Shown here one piece after another: positions 36,035-47,228 of a DNA stretch of 64,000 nt. The notes beneath the pieces are model-generated. The model had not been told where the DNA came from. It did no database searches and saw only the letters and a program-made list of their open reading frames with translations. The position numbers and the translations under genes are program-made. Source of the stretch: Scatophagus argus. Taxonomy: Eukaryota > Chordata > Actinopteri > Scatophagidae. Numbering within the stretch: the stretch's first letter is position 1; every line of letters starts with the position of its first letter. The stretch spans positions 16,980,330 to 17,044,329 of the forward strand of contig NC_058497.1 in the NCBI RefSeq assembly GCF_020382885.2, in the 5' to 3' direction.

Positions 36035-38618
36035 ATGCAAATATTACACCACTCTGTGCTGTGTGCAGGGGTCCTCAATAGAACTGTAGAAGACTTGACA
36101 ATTACAGGTTCATTTTTTGTTTTTTAGGTTTCTTCATTAAGACCCCTTTCAGCATTCTACAAATAATATTTAATACCAGTAAATACTATGACTAAATGCT
36201 ATTCTAAGACCATTTAGCACTCAAAGAAAGCACTACACAAATAGACACTCAGTTAAACTTTCACTATGGATTCATCTGCTGATTATTTTCTTAATTAACT
36301 GATTCATTATTTGTTTAGTAAAAATGCAGACAATAGTTGTCATTATGTCATTAATTGTCAAATATCATTATAATTACCCAGAGCCCAAAGGGACATCTTC
36401 ACACTGTATTGTCTAGCCAATAGTCCAAACAAAAATTGAAATAAAACAAAGGTAAAACAGCCAAGATACAGCATTTAGAACAAAATGTTATATTTAAGAT
36501 ATGTTTTGTAAACAAATATCATAATTTATAATAATAAATTTAAAAAGTACAATATTTCCCCTCTGAAATGTAGTGGAGTGCACATAGAAAGTGACATGAA
36601 AAGAAGACACTCAAGTGAAGTACAAGCCCTCCAAACTTGTATTTAAGTACAGCTTTTGAGTAAATGTAGTTAAATTCCACCACTGCCTAACACTAATTTG
36701 TGAATTTGTCTGACAGTATATCTGCCTGTTGTGCCGTCTTTGCCCTGAAAACCTCAACAGCTTGGTGAACAGTGAGGCCAGGAGCAGGTGCTATGCACAC
36801 CATGACATACAACACTCCCAGACTCCTTTTTTTTCTGTTTTAGTACACATTCATGTTAATTAGCACCATTAAAACTACATGTCCTTGAAAAAACAGGTGT
36901 TTTTTCAAGGACATGTACTTGTAATGCAAAATAATGAGTCTTACCTTTTTATCGTGTCCTTATCTTCTACAGTATTTAAAAAAGGAATAAAAGAAGAAGT
37001 GAAATAACCAGTTCCTTTTTCTCCTCCTTACACGTGAGAAACAAATGAAATGAAAGAAAACCCCAAACCCCCTTTAATCAATCAAGAAATATACTACTTC
37101 TAAATAAGTCCCAGCCTCTCCGTCTTTTGCAGTATTTCTCTCCCCCTTTATCTGTGTGTGTGTGTGTTTGATGCTCTTACAATGGGTGGTCTCTGGAGCT
37201 ACTGTGTGGCTGTCTTGTCACAATCCCAATGCGTTTGCCAGTCTTCCTCCGGGTGAAAGACCCTTTCCTTCCTCGCTTCCTGTTCCAATTGTTTGCACGG
37301 AGTCTTGTTCTGCTCCGTGCCAGTCCCCCTTTCCTTTACTAGCTTGCGTCAGTCTCAGTAACTGTTGATTGGCAAACACCAAAGCCACGGACTCATTTCG
37401 CGATCTGCATTGAGAGACCTCCCTCCATCCTGCAACTTATTTAGCGCACCTCCGTCTGTCTGTCTGTCTGCCTGGCCTATGTGTTCTAATCACAAGACTT
37501 CAAAAAAAGCTGTGGCTTCAGTGGTTGACAATGATATGCATACCGTATGACTGCTTTCTCAGTGTTGTGCGCTGCTTTACCATAAATGCAAGTCATGAAT
37601 AGCACTATGTGGAAAATGTATTTTCTTTTTTTTAAATCTTATGTTCTACTGAAACCACATACACAACTCTGTTAGTGTGTTTGTGAGGTACTGTCAAACT
37701 CAACACACTACAAGTGTCTGCACACTACACTCTCTTCCACTCAAAACTTTTTTTAGAGTTTTAATTCCCTTTTGGTGTTCTCTTGATAAAAAATATTGCA
37801 TTCTGTGCATTCTGAGAACACAACTTGATTTCCTGTGTGATTTTACTTGGACATGAGCCAGGAATTATGAGCAATGGGGGAAAAAAAAGCAAAGCTGAGA
37901 AATGGCACATTTGTGTTTACTACAAGTGAGTGTCAACACATGCTTTACTGCTGAGGTTTAATCTGAGTCATTTTCTTAAATGGAAATTACACCAAGACTT
38001 GTCTTTTCCAGTTTTAACAGACCATCACAAAGGAAGTTGTGATTTACCAGCAGTCGAGTTTTTTTTTGTTGCAGAATCACAAACTATTTAGGGACTGTCC
38101 AGTGGTTAAAACTTTAAACTTACAAAACACTGAGCAGAATCGGGCCTCAGTTTTGTGTTTATTTTGGATTGATTAATACATTTCTTAGATTGACAGATAG
38201 ATTGAATGATTGATTTGGTTTAGAGCTGAACACATTCTTGAGAATGTTACAGCCATAACAATACACACATAGGTGAAAGTGACTTGACACTGACATCGTT
38301 TATTCTTTGCAGTAACCATAGATGTTAAGCACTGATTAGCATGCTGCAAACTGATAGACACATTACAGACATATGTGCAGCACCCTATTAAAGACAGTTG
38401 TACAGTTTTACCACAAACAACTTTAATATAAGCTGAAAATGTTAATGGTTTTCAAGCTATTTAGAGCGACACTTTGACAAAACACCAAAAAGCGCATCAC
38501 AACGTTAACCTGGATTTAAATATAAAGGAAGCAGATACTACAATCTTAATGTACACCTCAAATAATACTAAAAAACATTTAGTCTACAAAATCTTCAATA
38601 ACTATCTAGTATCTATCT
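36035..38618. other. Intergenic region, p2ry13-like to first P2Y14-like
   Basis: AT-rich, no protein-like frame. A perfect 20-bp hairpin lies at 36876-36917. A donor-like site (aaaaag|gtaaga) near 36952 could end a 5' UTR exon of the p2ry13-like gene. An AATAAA on the minus strand at 38299-38304 is a plausible poly(A) signal for the receptor that ends at 38619. A (TCTG)n-like run lies near 37455. Confidence 0.35.
36876..36917. repeat. Perfect 20-bp hairpin with two-base loop
   Basis: Arms tacatgtccttgaaaaaaca (36876-36895) and its exact complement (36898-36917) are separated only by gg. Such a tight palindrome may be a recent foldback mutation or an artefact of template switching. Confidence 0.9.
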
Positions 38619-39617
38619 TTATGTACTCTGCGATGAAGCGCCTTTGTCTTTTCCTGCTGAGTCCACTTGGAATTTTATGGGAACATTTTCCATCAGAGAC
38701 ATCAGTTTCTCCTTGAACTCTCTACACAGAAAGATGTAGAGAAGGGGGTTCATGCAGATGTTTGTGGTGGCAATCCAGAGGCTGAATTTCTTGATAAACT
38801 TGCTCACCAAATAAGAGCAGCCGTTGTTAGAAGATTGGTTGACTTGTTGAAAGGTGTACGGTATCCTCACTATGTGGTACGGTCCGAACGACACAAAAAA
38901 GACAATGACAACCAGAAAAACACGTAGTTTGATCTTCTGCTTTCCCTGGTTGTTGTTGCTGCCAGAGTTCCTAAAAGACTGGATGACCTTGTTTGTGATG
39001 CAAATATAACAAACCACAATGACCACACTGACGAGCCAGAAGAAAACATTCAGGTAAATCACAGCATTCTCGTGAAATTCAAGTCCAGCTGGTCCTTTCA
39101 GGTTCATACAAGAGTCGATCTCTGTTATATTGGCTATTGGTTTGTTACTTAAAATTATGTTTGGTAAAGCTGAGCTTCCAAACAGTATGACCCAAGCTGA
39201 GAGTGATATCACTTTGCTAAAGGTCAGACTCTGGCCAAACTTGCTGCGGGGTGCCATGATCTTGAAGAAACGGTCCAGACTTATCAAGCCCAACAAAGCG
39301 ATAATCGTGTACTGCGTGCTGTAGAAAATGGGACTGACATAACATGAAATTAGGTATAATACGTTTGAGCTATCGTTCAGTTCATCTGCAGTTTCAAACG
39401 GTACGATCAAGGTCATAATTATATCAGCAGCTAGCAGATTTTTCAGGTATACCATGAAGGTGGAGGTGGACTTGAGGTGCAGAGACACCCATGCTGCTGC
39501 ACCATTCAGCAGCAAAGATAAGGGTAAGATCAAAAGGTAGAGAGCGGGGACAACTTTTGGGTTGTAACTGAAACTTTCGCACTCCACATCATCGTGAGAT
39601 GTTTGATTGAATGACAT
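38619..39617 (-). CDS. P2Y14/GPR87-like receptor, tandem copy 1
   Basis: An intronless coding region of 332 aa. Class A GPCR with seven hydrophobic segments. It resembles the P2Y12/13/14/GPR87 group: LNGAAAWVSLHLKSTSTF, YLKN, GLISLDRFFKIM (DRF at 115-117), C92-C170 pair, SFRNSGSNNNQ in ICL3, and TM6 FGPYHIVRIPYT with H248-I-V-R251. P2Y14 binds UDP-sugars and couples to Gi; that ligand is only inferred here. Two oddities: TM7 reads KKFSL where relatives have the KE pair, and NPLLY (290-294) replaces DPxxY. An acceptor at 39626 (tattttcctcag) directly upstream of the ATG shows a separate 5' UTR exon, probably ending at 40448. The closest relative in the window is the receptor at 42394, in tandem 3.8 kb upstream. 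No exact subtype can be assigned by eye. Confidence 0.85.
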   Translation of the reverse strand: MSFNQTSHDDVECESFSYNPKVVPALYLLILPLSLLLNGAAAWVSLHLKSTSTFMVYLKNLLAADIIMTLIVPFETADELNDSSNVLYLISCYVSPIFYSTQYTIIALLGLISLDRFFKIMAPRSKFGQSLTFSKVISLSAWVILFGSSALPNIILSNKPIANITEIDSCMNLKGPAGLEFHENAVIYLNVFFWLVSVVIVVCYICITNKVIQSFRNSGSNNNQGKQKIKLRVFLVVIVFFVSFGPYHIVRIPYTFQQVNQSSNNGCSYLVSKFIKKFSLWIATTNICMNPLLYIFLCREFKEKLMSLMENVPIKFQVDSAGKDKGASSQST

Positions 39618-39625
39618 CGCTGCAC

Positions 39626-42393
39626 CTGAGGAAAATAAACCAGTTTAAAAACACATTTTAGAACCCACAATTAAGAAGCACCATCTTCACATAAGCTACA
39701 ATACAACACAACACAGTTTTCCCCTCTGAATAAATGCAACGTTATGTAGAGTGATAATAATTATAATAGCATGCAACAGTCACACAGAAATAATTTGTCT
39801 GAATTAACTGGCAGCTATTTATTTTACACATACTATAATAAATAAATTTGTCTTTATTTTCCAAAATCATTTTTTTTCCTGTACACTCCACAGAATATAA
39901 ATCAAACTGATGCTGGATTGTTTAATAACATACTGTATCTATTTTAATTTTTTTTTTTCATAAATCATGTTGTTGTTTTTTTGCACTGAATGAAATATCA
40001 ATAAAAGAAGAATGTCATTTATCTGTTTTTACAAATGAACTCTCATGTCTGTGTTAGAGCCAACAAAGTAAAATTCAGCTAATTAAAGATATGACATTAA
40101 AATGGCCATTAGTTTCAAAGATTAATAAATAAAGCCTTTTTTTTCTAAACTCAAATCAAAGTATTTTCTTAACAAAAGGCCAATTTGCTAAAAGGATTTA
40201 AAAAGGAATGCAATAACAGATGTTTATTAATTAGCACTTTTCAGATGATGTGGTTGCTTTTTAGTGTGCTCAGTTTTTTCCATCTTTACTTGTGAGCATT
40301 TTAACTTCAGCGTGTTGCATTTTTGTGACACTGCAATAACAAAACACAAGATATACTTTTCTGTATCACAGTGCATTATTTAAAGCATATCATTGATGAG
40401 ATATTACATTATTAGATTATTTAAAGCACATTCTGATTGTAACTTACGTTGGATGACTGCACTTATTCTTCTCCAACTCGAAGTTGCCGGGTGGATCTGT
40501 GCGACAATGTGCTGACAGAGTAGGTGTTTAAGAAACACTGTTGATTTTCCTAGCAAGCAAATCAACAATTCAGCTGTCATAAGATTGGCACTTTATCATG
40601 ACATATGCAAAAATATTAAAAACTTAGTGGTCCTTAGCCAAAAGAAAAGCAGACATCATAAACCTATCCCACAGTCTAAACACCTCTTAAAACTGAGACC
40701 GGATGGAGTAAAGATTTAGATTCAGTTGACGGTGGGGAGACTATACTTCTCTTCGTTTACACATGAGCCTGAGACATCACTGTTTCTGTCTCACCTTTAA
40801 GACGAGGCTGATCACAGCTGTTAACAGAGAGGAAAGCTCAGTCTGAGCTCTCATACATGTGTGACTCTATACCCCCATTAGCATAACAAATGTTCCTCAT
40901 ATTGATATGCCTTTAGTGCCAAGCATCATTTGGAAAGGTAAACACACACCATTGTTTCCCCACTTACCATCACTGTGTTGTTTATTTTTATAATAAATTT
41001 TCCTTTGAGAATAACTGCAGCAGCAATAGATGATGATTAATAACACTAAGCGGATAGGCGGTTAGCTCTCTTTTTTTGCTCTCCGTTTGTTTGTTTTTTT
41101 TTCTTCTTGTTACTTCATTAACTTTGCTTGCTTAATGATTGATTGATTATTTGATTGCACAAACTACTGCAATAATTGAATAGCTGACCCTGCGGCAATA
41201 ACAACTCAGAAACTGCCTCATGAAAGGTTGGCCTTTCTGTGGTTACAACGGACTAAAGACTGCTTTAATGGAGCTTACTGTCTACTTAAACAAAGGAAGT
41301 GCAACTTCCCCTGAGAAAATTTGCTGTGTATTTTTTTTTTGTGAGTTTTTGTTTCACTTCCATTGAATTTAAGCCAATTACATGTCCTTGGTATTTTGTG
41401 TGTTGCATGTGCAAAGCCTGGAGTGCAGCCATGAATAACAAAGTGGGCGCAGTTTCAATTCGATTCATTTCACTGAGACATTCCTGAATAGTTTATTACT
41501 TTGAGAATAATTACAGATAATGAAATCATTTAATGAAGCCAAACTGAATAAAAGAAATTCATTCAAACAAAAGAAAAAATTACAGGTTTTATGAAAAATG
41601 TCATACTATTATTTATTTTATCTCTTGAAATAATAAGCCCAAACTTTTTAGAATGCAATTACAGTGTTTTTGTGCAGCAGAGGAACAAGGAGTCCTAATG
41701 TTGCTAGCAGTAGAAGTAAAAATGATGAAATAATGATACACCATCACACATACAATTAAATAACAGTAAGAATACCCGCAGTGATCCCATGTCAGAAGAA
41801 CAAAACATAACATCTGAATCATATTTATTAAGTCTCAGAATAACGCCTCAATATGGATTAAAACAGTGTTGAGTCAGGAAATTGAAAGTAGATACAATAG
41901 ATCTCAACACAAGGAAAAATAGCATCGATAAACAATCAAACAGCTTAATTTCACTTATGCTCGACCCCATTTTTTCATATCACTTGCCTACCCATGTAAC
42001 ACAAATCAATATCCATGCAGACAAACCCACAGCCCTCACAGATAACAACCTCCCCTTTCTGTTGATGAGACCTGTTTTCCCTTTTGTTTCTTCAAACTCA
42101 TTTGATTTAATCATAATAATAAATCTCATTCTAATAATAGCAATCTGCATGCTGTGTTTTTGCACTGACACCATTTTTATCATGTTCCTTTAGTCTCAAT
42201 GTTTGCTAATCTTCATTGGCTCACTAGAGGGCAGTACAACATAAATTTAAAACTCAAGAGTTACTTCAATGCTTCTGAACATCTTTAGCTTCCTTAGTTA
42301 TTCATGTGTGTTGTTCCACAAAATAAAACAACAGCTCAGTTTGTGGCATCTTTTTTTTGTTTCTAATATGCTGACTAATAAATCACTTATTTT
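39626..42393. other. 5' intron and spacer between the tandem receptors
   Basis: The interval to 40447 is a probable 5' UTR intron of the receptor ending at 38619. A donor-like site (CCAAC|gtaagt) ends a probable non-coding exon at 40448 (about 40448-40540). The rest is AT-rich spacer; the last part holds the 3' UTR of the next receptor. No other gene recognised. Confidence 0.4.
40448..40540 (-). other. Probable 5' UTR exon of tandem copy 1
   Basis: It ends in a good donor (atccaac|gtaagtt) and would splice to the acceptor at 39626 just before the start codon. Its sequence near the 3' end (aacttcgagttggag) resembles the matching region upstream of tandem copy 2 (aactgtcgagttaag). The upper boundary is a guess. 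Confidence 0.35.
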
Positions 42394-43380
42394 CTACTGT
42401 GAAGACTTCTCTCTTTCACCTGAATATAACCAGACACAGATCCCTCTAGCTTTCACCATGTCAACCAGTTTGTCTTTGTACTCCCTACAGACGTAGATGT
42501 AGAGAAGAGGGTCCAGGCAGGCACTGGTGGTAGACACCCACAGAACATTTTTTTTTACCAACCACATCTGGACACAGCCATCAATGTCAAAGACTTCATA
42601 TATTGTGAATGGAATACGGATCACATGAAAAGGCAGAAAACACACAAAAAACACAAGAAGGATCAAGAAGACTCGTAGCTTGGTCTTCTTCTTTGCCTGG
42701 CTGTTGTTGCTTCCAGAGTTTCTGAAGGACTGCAGGACTTTCAGAGTGATGCAGATGTAGCAAAACGTAATCATTATGCTAACAAGCCAGAAGAGAATCT
42801 CCATAGACAGGACCACATACCTGTGAAAAGTCAGACCAGCTGGACTTTTCAGGGACATACAAAACTCTTCAGTAATATTAATAGGATCCTGGTCTGTTAG
42901 AATGATAGTTGGTATACCAGTTATGCCAAATAACACCACCCAGACCAAGGAGGACATTACCACACTGAAGATCACATTTTGTCCTAACACCTTTCCACCA
43001 GGCCTAACAACTTTGAAGAAGCAGTCAAGGCTTATAAGACCCATTAAAGAAATACTTGTGTACAAACAGCAGTAGAAAATCACAGCAGAATAACGGCAGT
43101 CAAACACCCTTAATTCAACTGCAGCTCCAGGTAGGCTGCTAGCTGCCATTGGTGGGACTGTCAGCGTCATGAGCAGGTCGGCAACCACCAGGTTTTTAAG
43201 ATACACTATAAAGGTAGAGGTGGAACGGAGGTGCAAAGACACCCATACCGCTACCCCATTGAGCAATAACGAGATGGGGAACAAGAAGAAGTAAAGGTAC
43301 GAGACAGCCTCATTTACGGTCTCAAGGTTGAAAAAAGCACAATTGGAGGATAAGAGTGCTGAGTTGTTGGACACCATCAT
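42394..43380 (-). CDS. P2Y14/GPR87-like receptor, tandem copy 2, DRY changed
   Basis: An intronless coding region of 328 aa, starting at 43380 (MMVSNNSALL). An in-frame ATG at 43410 is rejected because an acceptor (tttgttttccag) at 43386 lies between them, so the real mRNA begins at 43385. Same family as the copy at 38619: LNGVAVWVSLHLRSTSTF, YLKNLVVADLLMTLT, C95-C174 pair, SFRNSGSNNSQAKKKTKLRVF in ICL3, TM6 FLPFHVIRIPFT (H-V-I-R) and CLDPLLY in TM7. Oddities: the DRY arginine is cysteine (LDCFF, codon TGC, near 43022-43024), and the TM7 KE pair is KK (KKNVL). Loss of that arginine usually weakens or changes G-protein coupling, so the receptor may be biased or decoy-like, yet the rest of the frame is intact. 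It is probably a cell-surface receptor for an unknown, possibly UDP-sugar, ligand. A 5' UTR exon probably ends at 44549. Confidence 0.85.
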   Translation of the reverse strand: MMVSNNSALLSSNCAFFNLETVNEAVSYLYFFLFPISLLLNGVAVWVSLHLRSTSTFIVYLKNLVVADLLMTLTVPPMAASSLPGAAVELRVFDCRYSAVIFYCCLYTSISLMGLISLDCFFKVVRPGGKVLGQNVIFSVVMSSLVWVVLFGITGIPTIILTDQDPINITEEFCMSLKSPAGLTFHRYVVLSMEILFWLVSIMITFCYICITLKVLQSFRNSGSNNSQAKKKTKLRVFLILLVFFVCFLPFHVIRIPFTIYEVFDIDGCVQMWLVKKNVLWVSTTSACLDPLLYIYVCREYKDKLVDMVKARGICVWLYSGEREKSSQ

Positions 43381-43385
43381 GGATT

Positions 43386-45396
43386 CTGGAAAACAAAAAA
43401 TATATATCAAAGAGAAACTGCAGAAGTTTTGCCTTCTGTTGATTAGCTTTCTAATCCTGGACTGGTTTTAGTCTGTGATCTGCTCATGGAATAAAAAGTC
43501 AGACCTTCAATTAGATCTTTTGCTTTCAATAATTTTTCAACACATTTGGAATTAAAATGAGCAGATTTGATTAATTGCTACAAATGTTGGATTGGTATGA
43601 CTTGATGTACCGGATAAACATTTAGTAATGTGAGACAATAACATCCAGTTTTTTGACAGAAGGGGTTTTAGAGTAAATGACAGGGCTGAGGTCCAGAACT
43701 CATAGACTGCTTTAAATGTTTCCTGTTTGCCCAGGTGGACCCTATTTGCATTTGTCATTAGGTTAAAAACTATTATTTGGTTTTGAATGCTCCACCAGAG
43801 CATTTGAATGCATCCTGGGTGAGGAAACTGGCGCTTCCACTTTTGACACATTATGACTGAAGTTTTGCAATTGCTGGATTTGTTTTCATCATACTAAATA
43901 CATGGACAAGAAATGGAAATGTCTTCTTTTCACCTCACAGAAACATGAAGAATACAACACACAGAATCTACAAACTTTAAGTAACTTGTGCTGAGTTAGG
44001 GTTCTTTCTGCACAATAGATCTGAATTACTTTAAAACTTCATTTTTTATCTCATTTTGTCTCTTTTTCATCTCCCTTTGTAATTGGTTTGTGGTGTTACC
44101 TGGATTGATCTCATTGGTGCATTCTATTCATTCATGCATCCATTGTTCAGTTGTATAGCTAAATTTAAATCAATATTAAGAGTCAATATGCTATATAGAC
44201 AATTGGCTATGTTTGATTTTAATGAGTCTCTTTGACAATGTAAAATGAAATCTGAGCAATCTTATATAATACATAGACAACACCTTTTTTATAACAATGT
44301 AATATATTTTATCTCTAACATCATCCAATTGGGTAACTTTAAGATATCTCTCATCTTCTATAGCAAGATGATAGTTTGCTTGTGTGTGCTTTAAACCATT
44401 TTACTTTGAGAAAACTTATAACCCTAACCCTTAAACAAAGCTAAGATGTTCTCAAGCTATTTCATGTTCAGCCTAAATTTCAACCTATTCTGAAAAACAT
44501 TTTTCTTCCAAAATGTTGTGAACCAAAACATAATATCGAGTCACTCACCAACAATGCCTTTCTGCCTTAACTCGACAGTTTGCAGCCTGGAGGACTGACT
44601 CCTTCACAGGATGATTTACCAACGTATGTCATCCTATAAGAGATGCAAATCCCAAAAGAGTAATGAAGCTGCTGTGAGTGGGGAAAATGACTCAGATAAT
44701 ATAGTTTGTGGTAAGCCGTGTGTTTTCAGGCTGCTCTGAAGTAATACCGGAACATCAGATCCAGGTTGTTTTATTTCTACTAGTGCCAGCATGCTTTGCT
44801 GTCCTTATAAAGTCAGTTTTATTTTGTGTCATTAAGTATTCCTTGGAAGCTTTTAGATAAGTCATTTTCTGCTGTACAAACTGACAACCAACAATTTCAT
44901 GAAGTGTATAATATACAAGCTTTAAACTGACAGGCTTCTGTTGTCTTAAGCACTGAAAAATATGATAAAAAGAAATTTATGAATAACTTACATGCTATAG
45001 ATACTTACTGACTTAGACAGATAAAAAAGAATAATTTATCTCTCTGTTAAAACAAGATTTATTTTCAGTTAGTGTATCCATCACATTTCTTATTTGAAAG
45101 ATTAAGTGGGTATCGAAACAGAGAGAGTAACTTCACACATATGCGATGGGAATGGAGAACAGAAAGGCAATACATGCCAGTGTCAGCTCTACAGGTTTGC
45201 CACAAGTAAGTACAGTAAGCAAGCAACATCAGCAAGATGCTGTATGTATTCATGTTAAACTCCTCTTACAAGCAACACGTGCTGTGGCATACACATTTCC
45301 TGTAAACTGCAGTCCGAGTCAGCATATTAATTACAGCAAATGACAGAAAACAGATCACATTTCACATTATGGAAGTCTTTGTCTTGTCCAGTGGTT
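43386..45396. other. 5' intron and spacer upstream of tandem copy 2
   Basis: A probable 5' UTR intron (43386-44548), a probable non-coding first exon (from 44549), then AT-rich spacer with the 3' UTR of the p2ry12-like gene; AATAAA on the minus strand at 45058-45063 is a possible poly(A) signal. A 99-codon open frame at 43552-43851 (minus) has no recognisable features. Confidence 0.4.
44549..44625 (-). other. Probable 5' UTR exon of tandem copy 2
   Basis: It ends in donor cattgttg|gtgagtg and would join the acceptor before 43385. A TATA-like word (cttatagg) lies on the minus strand at about 44635-44642, upstream of the likely start. The upper boundary is approximate. Confidence 0.35.
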
Positions 45397-47132
45397 TTAT
45401 GCACAGACAGAGGAGTCTCTCAGCGGGGTACCGCCTGTGTCTGTGTCTGACCCCTGGCTTTTTAGCCAGTTGCAGGTACCAGAAGGAAGCCGCAGGGTCT
45501 TGAACAACGTGGTCCTGAAGGAATTACAGAGGAAGAAGTAGATGAGAGGGTCCAGCAGAGAGTTTAAGGATGAGAGGAAGAGCGTGCTTTCCTTCAGCTG
45601 AAAGAAGAAGAGTTTGAGTTTACAGTCAAAGAGAACCTGTCTGGTCTGGCTCATGGTGTAAGGCACACGGGCAAAGTGAAACGGTACAAAGCACACAAAG
45701 AACACTGCCAGGACCAGGAACACATTGGCACTCATTTTCCTTTTGGCCTGCCTGGGCTTCCGAGCTGTTGCCCCACTTGCTCGACATATGGTACCTCCGG
45801 GACTGTGAGATTTAGAGCGGGAGTAGGATCTATACAGCTCTTTGGTGATTAGAGTGTAGCATACTATTACAGTCACCAGGTTGCCCCAGAAAATAACTTG
45901 ACAGACATGATTTACCACCTCATGCCAGTACAGCCCGGCCTTGGTCTTCAGCTCACTGCACTTGAAATATGGAGAAGTCGGGGTCTTCCGTGTAAGGATC
46001 ACATTAGGCAGACAGAGAACCAGCAGAAAGGTCCAGATGGCCCCTGAGAGGAGTTTGCGACGGGCCAGACGGGCTGCATTAGTCCCCCTGAAGGGCTTGA
46101 GGGTCTTTCTGCAGCGATCGATGCTTATGAGGCCGAAGAAGAGGATACTGATATACATGGTCAGGTAGAAGAGCACTGAGGAAACTCGGCATACAAATAT
46201 CCGCAGCCCAGTGGAGGCAATGTTGGAGTCTGATAACACCTGCAGAAATACAGTGTTAACTCTGATACATTTTACTGCACATTTTCTGATGACATTCTGC
46301 GGGTTTCAAAGTTGTAACTAATGACTTAATTATTGATTAAATCACAATTCAATTATGAGCTGGTAATCAGCATATCATTCCAGTTGACAACAAAATCTGT
46401 TTGGCTGGACTTTTTAGCATCTCTCTCAGGACATTTACTTTGTTGTCTTAGCAGGAAAGCATCTGGACCACGACATGTTTATTATTTATTGCAGCATTTA
46501 CACCTGAAGACTTCACTGATTATTCTAAAAAATCAAACACTCCATCTTTTATTTATTAACATTTATAACTGCAGATGACCCTGGCCCTCAGATGACAACT
46601 ATTAACATGTGAAACTTCAGAACTGATGTTTAATACTCTTTATTAATGAGCTTTTAACTTTTATACCAGCAAACTTAAGGCCTCATTAAAATATGAGAAA
46701 CTCTTGACCCTTTATTAATAAACCAAATAGAACTGATTGGCAAGAGAGATTTTTCTTCACAGCCTAGAGACAAAAATCTTGTTCTTATGAATTAATCTAT
46801 TAGAAATGGCTCACTAATCACAAATAAAGCCAGCTTCATAAATTGTGCCTTATAATTCAGTGATATCAGCCAAAACAAACCTTAAATGGGAATGTGAAGG
46901 TCATGATGACATCCGCAACCACAATATTCTTCAGGTATATAATGAAGTGAGACTTCGAGGGGATGCGAAAGAACACCCACACAGCAACACCATTGAGTGA
47001 CAGCCCCAACAGAAAGAGAAAGGAGTAGAGAACAGGAAACACCACCGTCTTCAAAGCGTTGTCACGGGAGCAGGTATTGTTGCTGTGGCTGAGATTGAAG
47101 GGGAACAGGGTGGAAGTTGCATTTCTCTCCAT
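45397..47132 (-). CDS. p2ry12: P2Y12-like ADP receptor, two coding exons
   Basis: Coding exons 46881-47132 (84 codons) and 45397-46239 give 364 aa (human P2RY12 342). The junction is phase 0, FPFK|VLSD, at the end of TM2. Family marks: PSKSHFIIYLKN, YFTMYIS-like TMYISILFFGLISIDR, WHEVVNHVCQVIFWGN, VCYTLITKELYRSYSRS, FVPFHFARVPYTMSQTR, LKESTLFLSSLNSLLDPLIYFFLC; these match P2RY12 better than any relative, including the TM7 Lys-Glu pair (300-301). P2Y12 is a Gi-coupled ADP receptor of platelets/thrombocytes and microglia. C101-C178 form the TM3-ECL2 bridge. The DRY position is DRC (125-127). ICL3 carries an extra basic segment (KSHSPGG...KPRQAKRK) compared with human, which explains much of the extra length. 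An acceptor at 47142 (ctatttttcag) marks a 5' UTR intron. IGSF10 lies on the far side, as in human. Confidence 0.9.
46240..46880 (-). other. Coding intron of p2ry12-like gene
   Basis: A 641-bp AT-rich intron, donor AAG|gtttgt (non-consensus after gt) and acceptor tatttctgcag. No repeats recognised. A phase-0 interruption at the end of TM2. Confidence 0.75.
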
Positions 47133-47228
47133 GAGTGTTGTCTGAAAAATAGAGGAGAAAGTAGTTCTCAATGTGCTCACCAAATTACTCAAAAAACAAA
47201 CAGCATACACATACTGTGCACATGTTAA

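Noticed and set aside
43381-43410. Upstream in-frame ATG of the receptor at 42394
   Set aside because: A clear acceptor lies between this ATG and the chosen start, so it is intronic.
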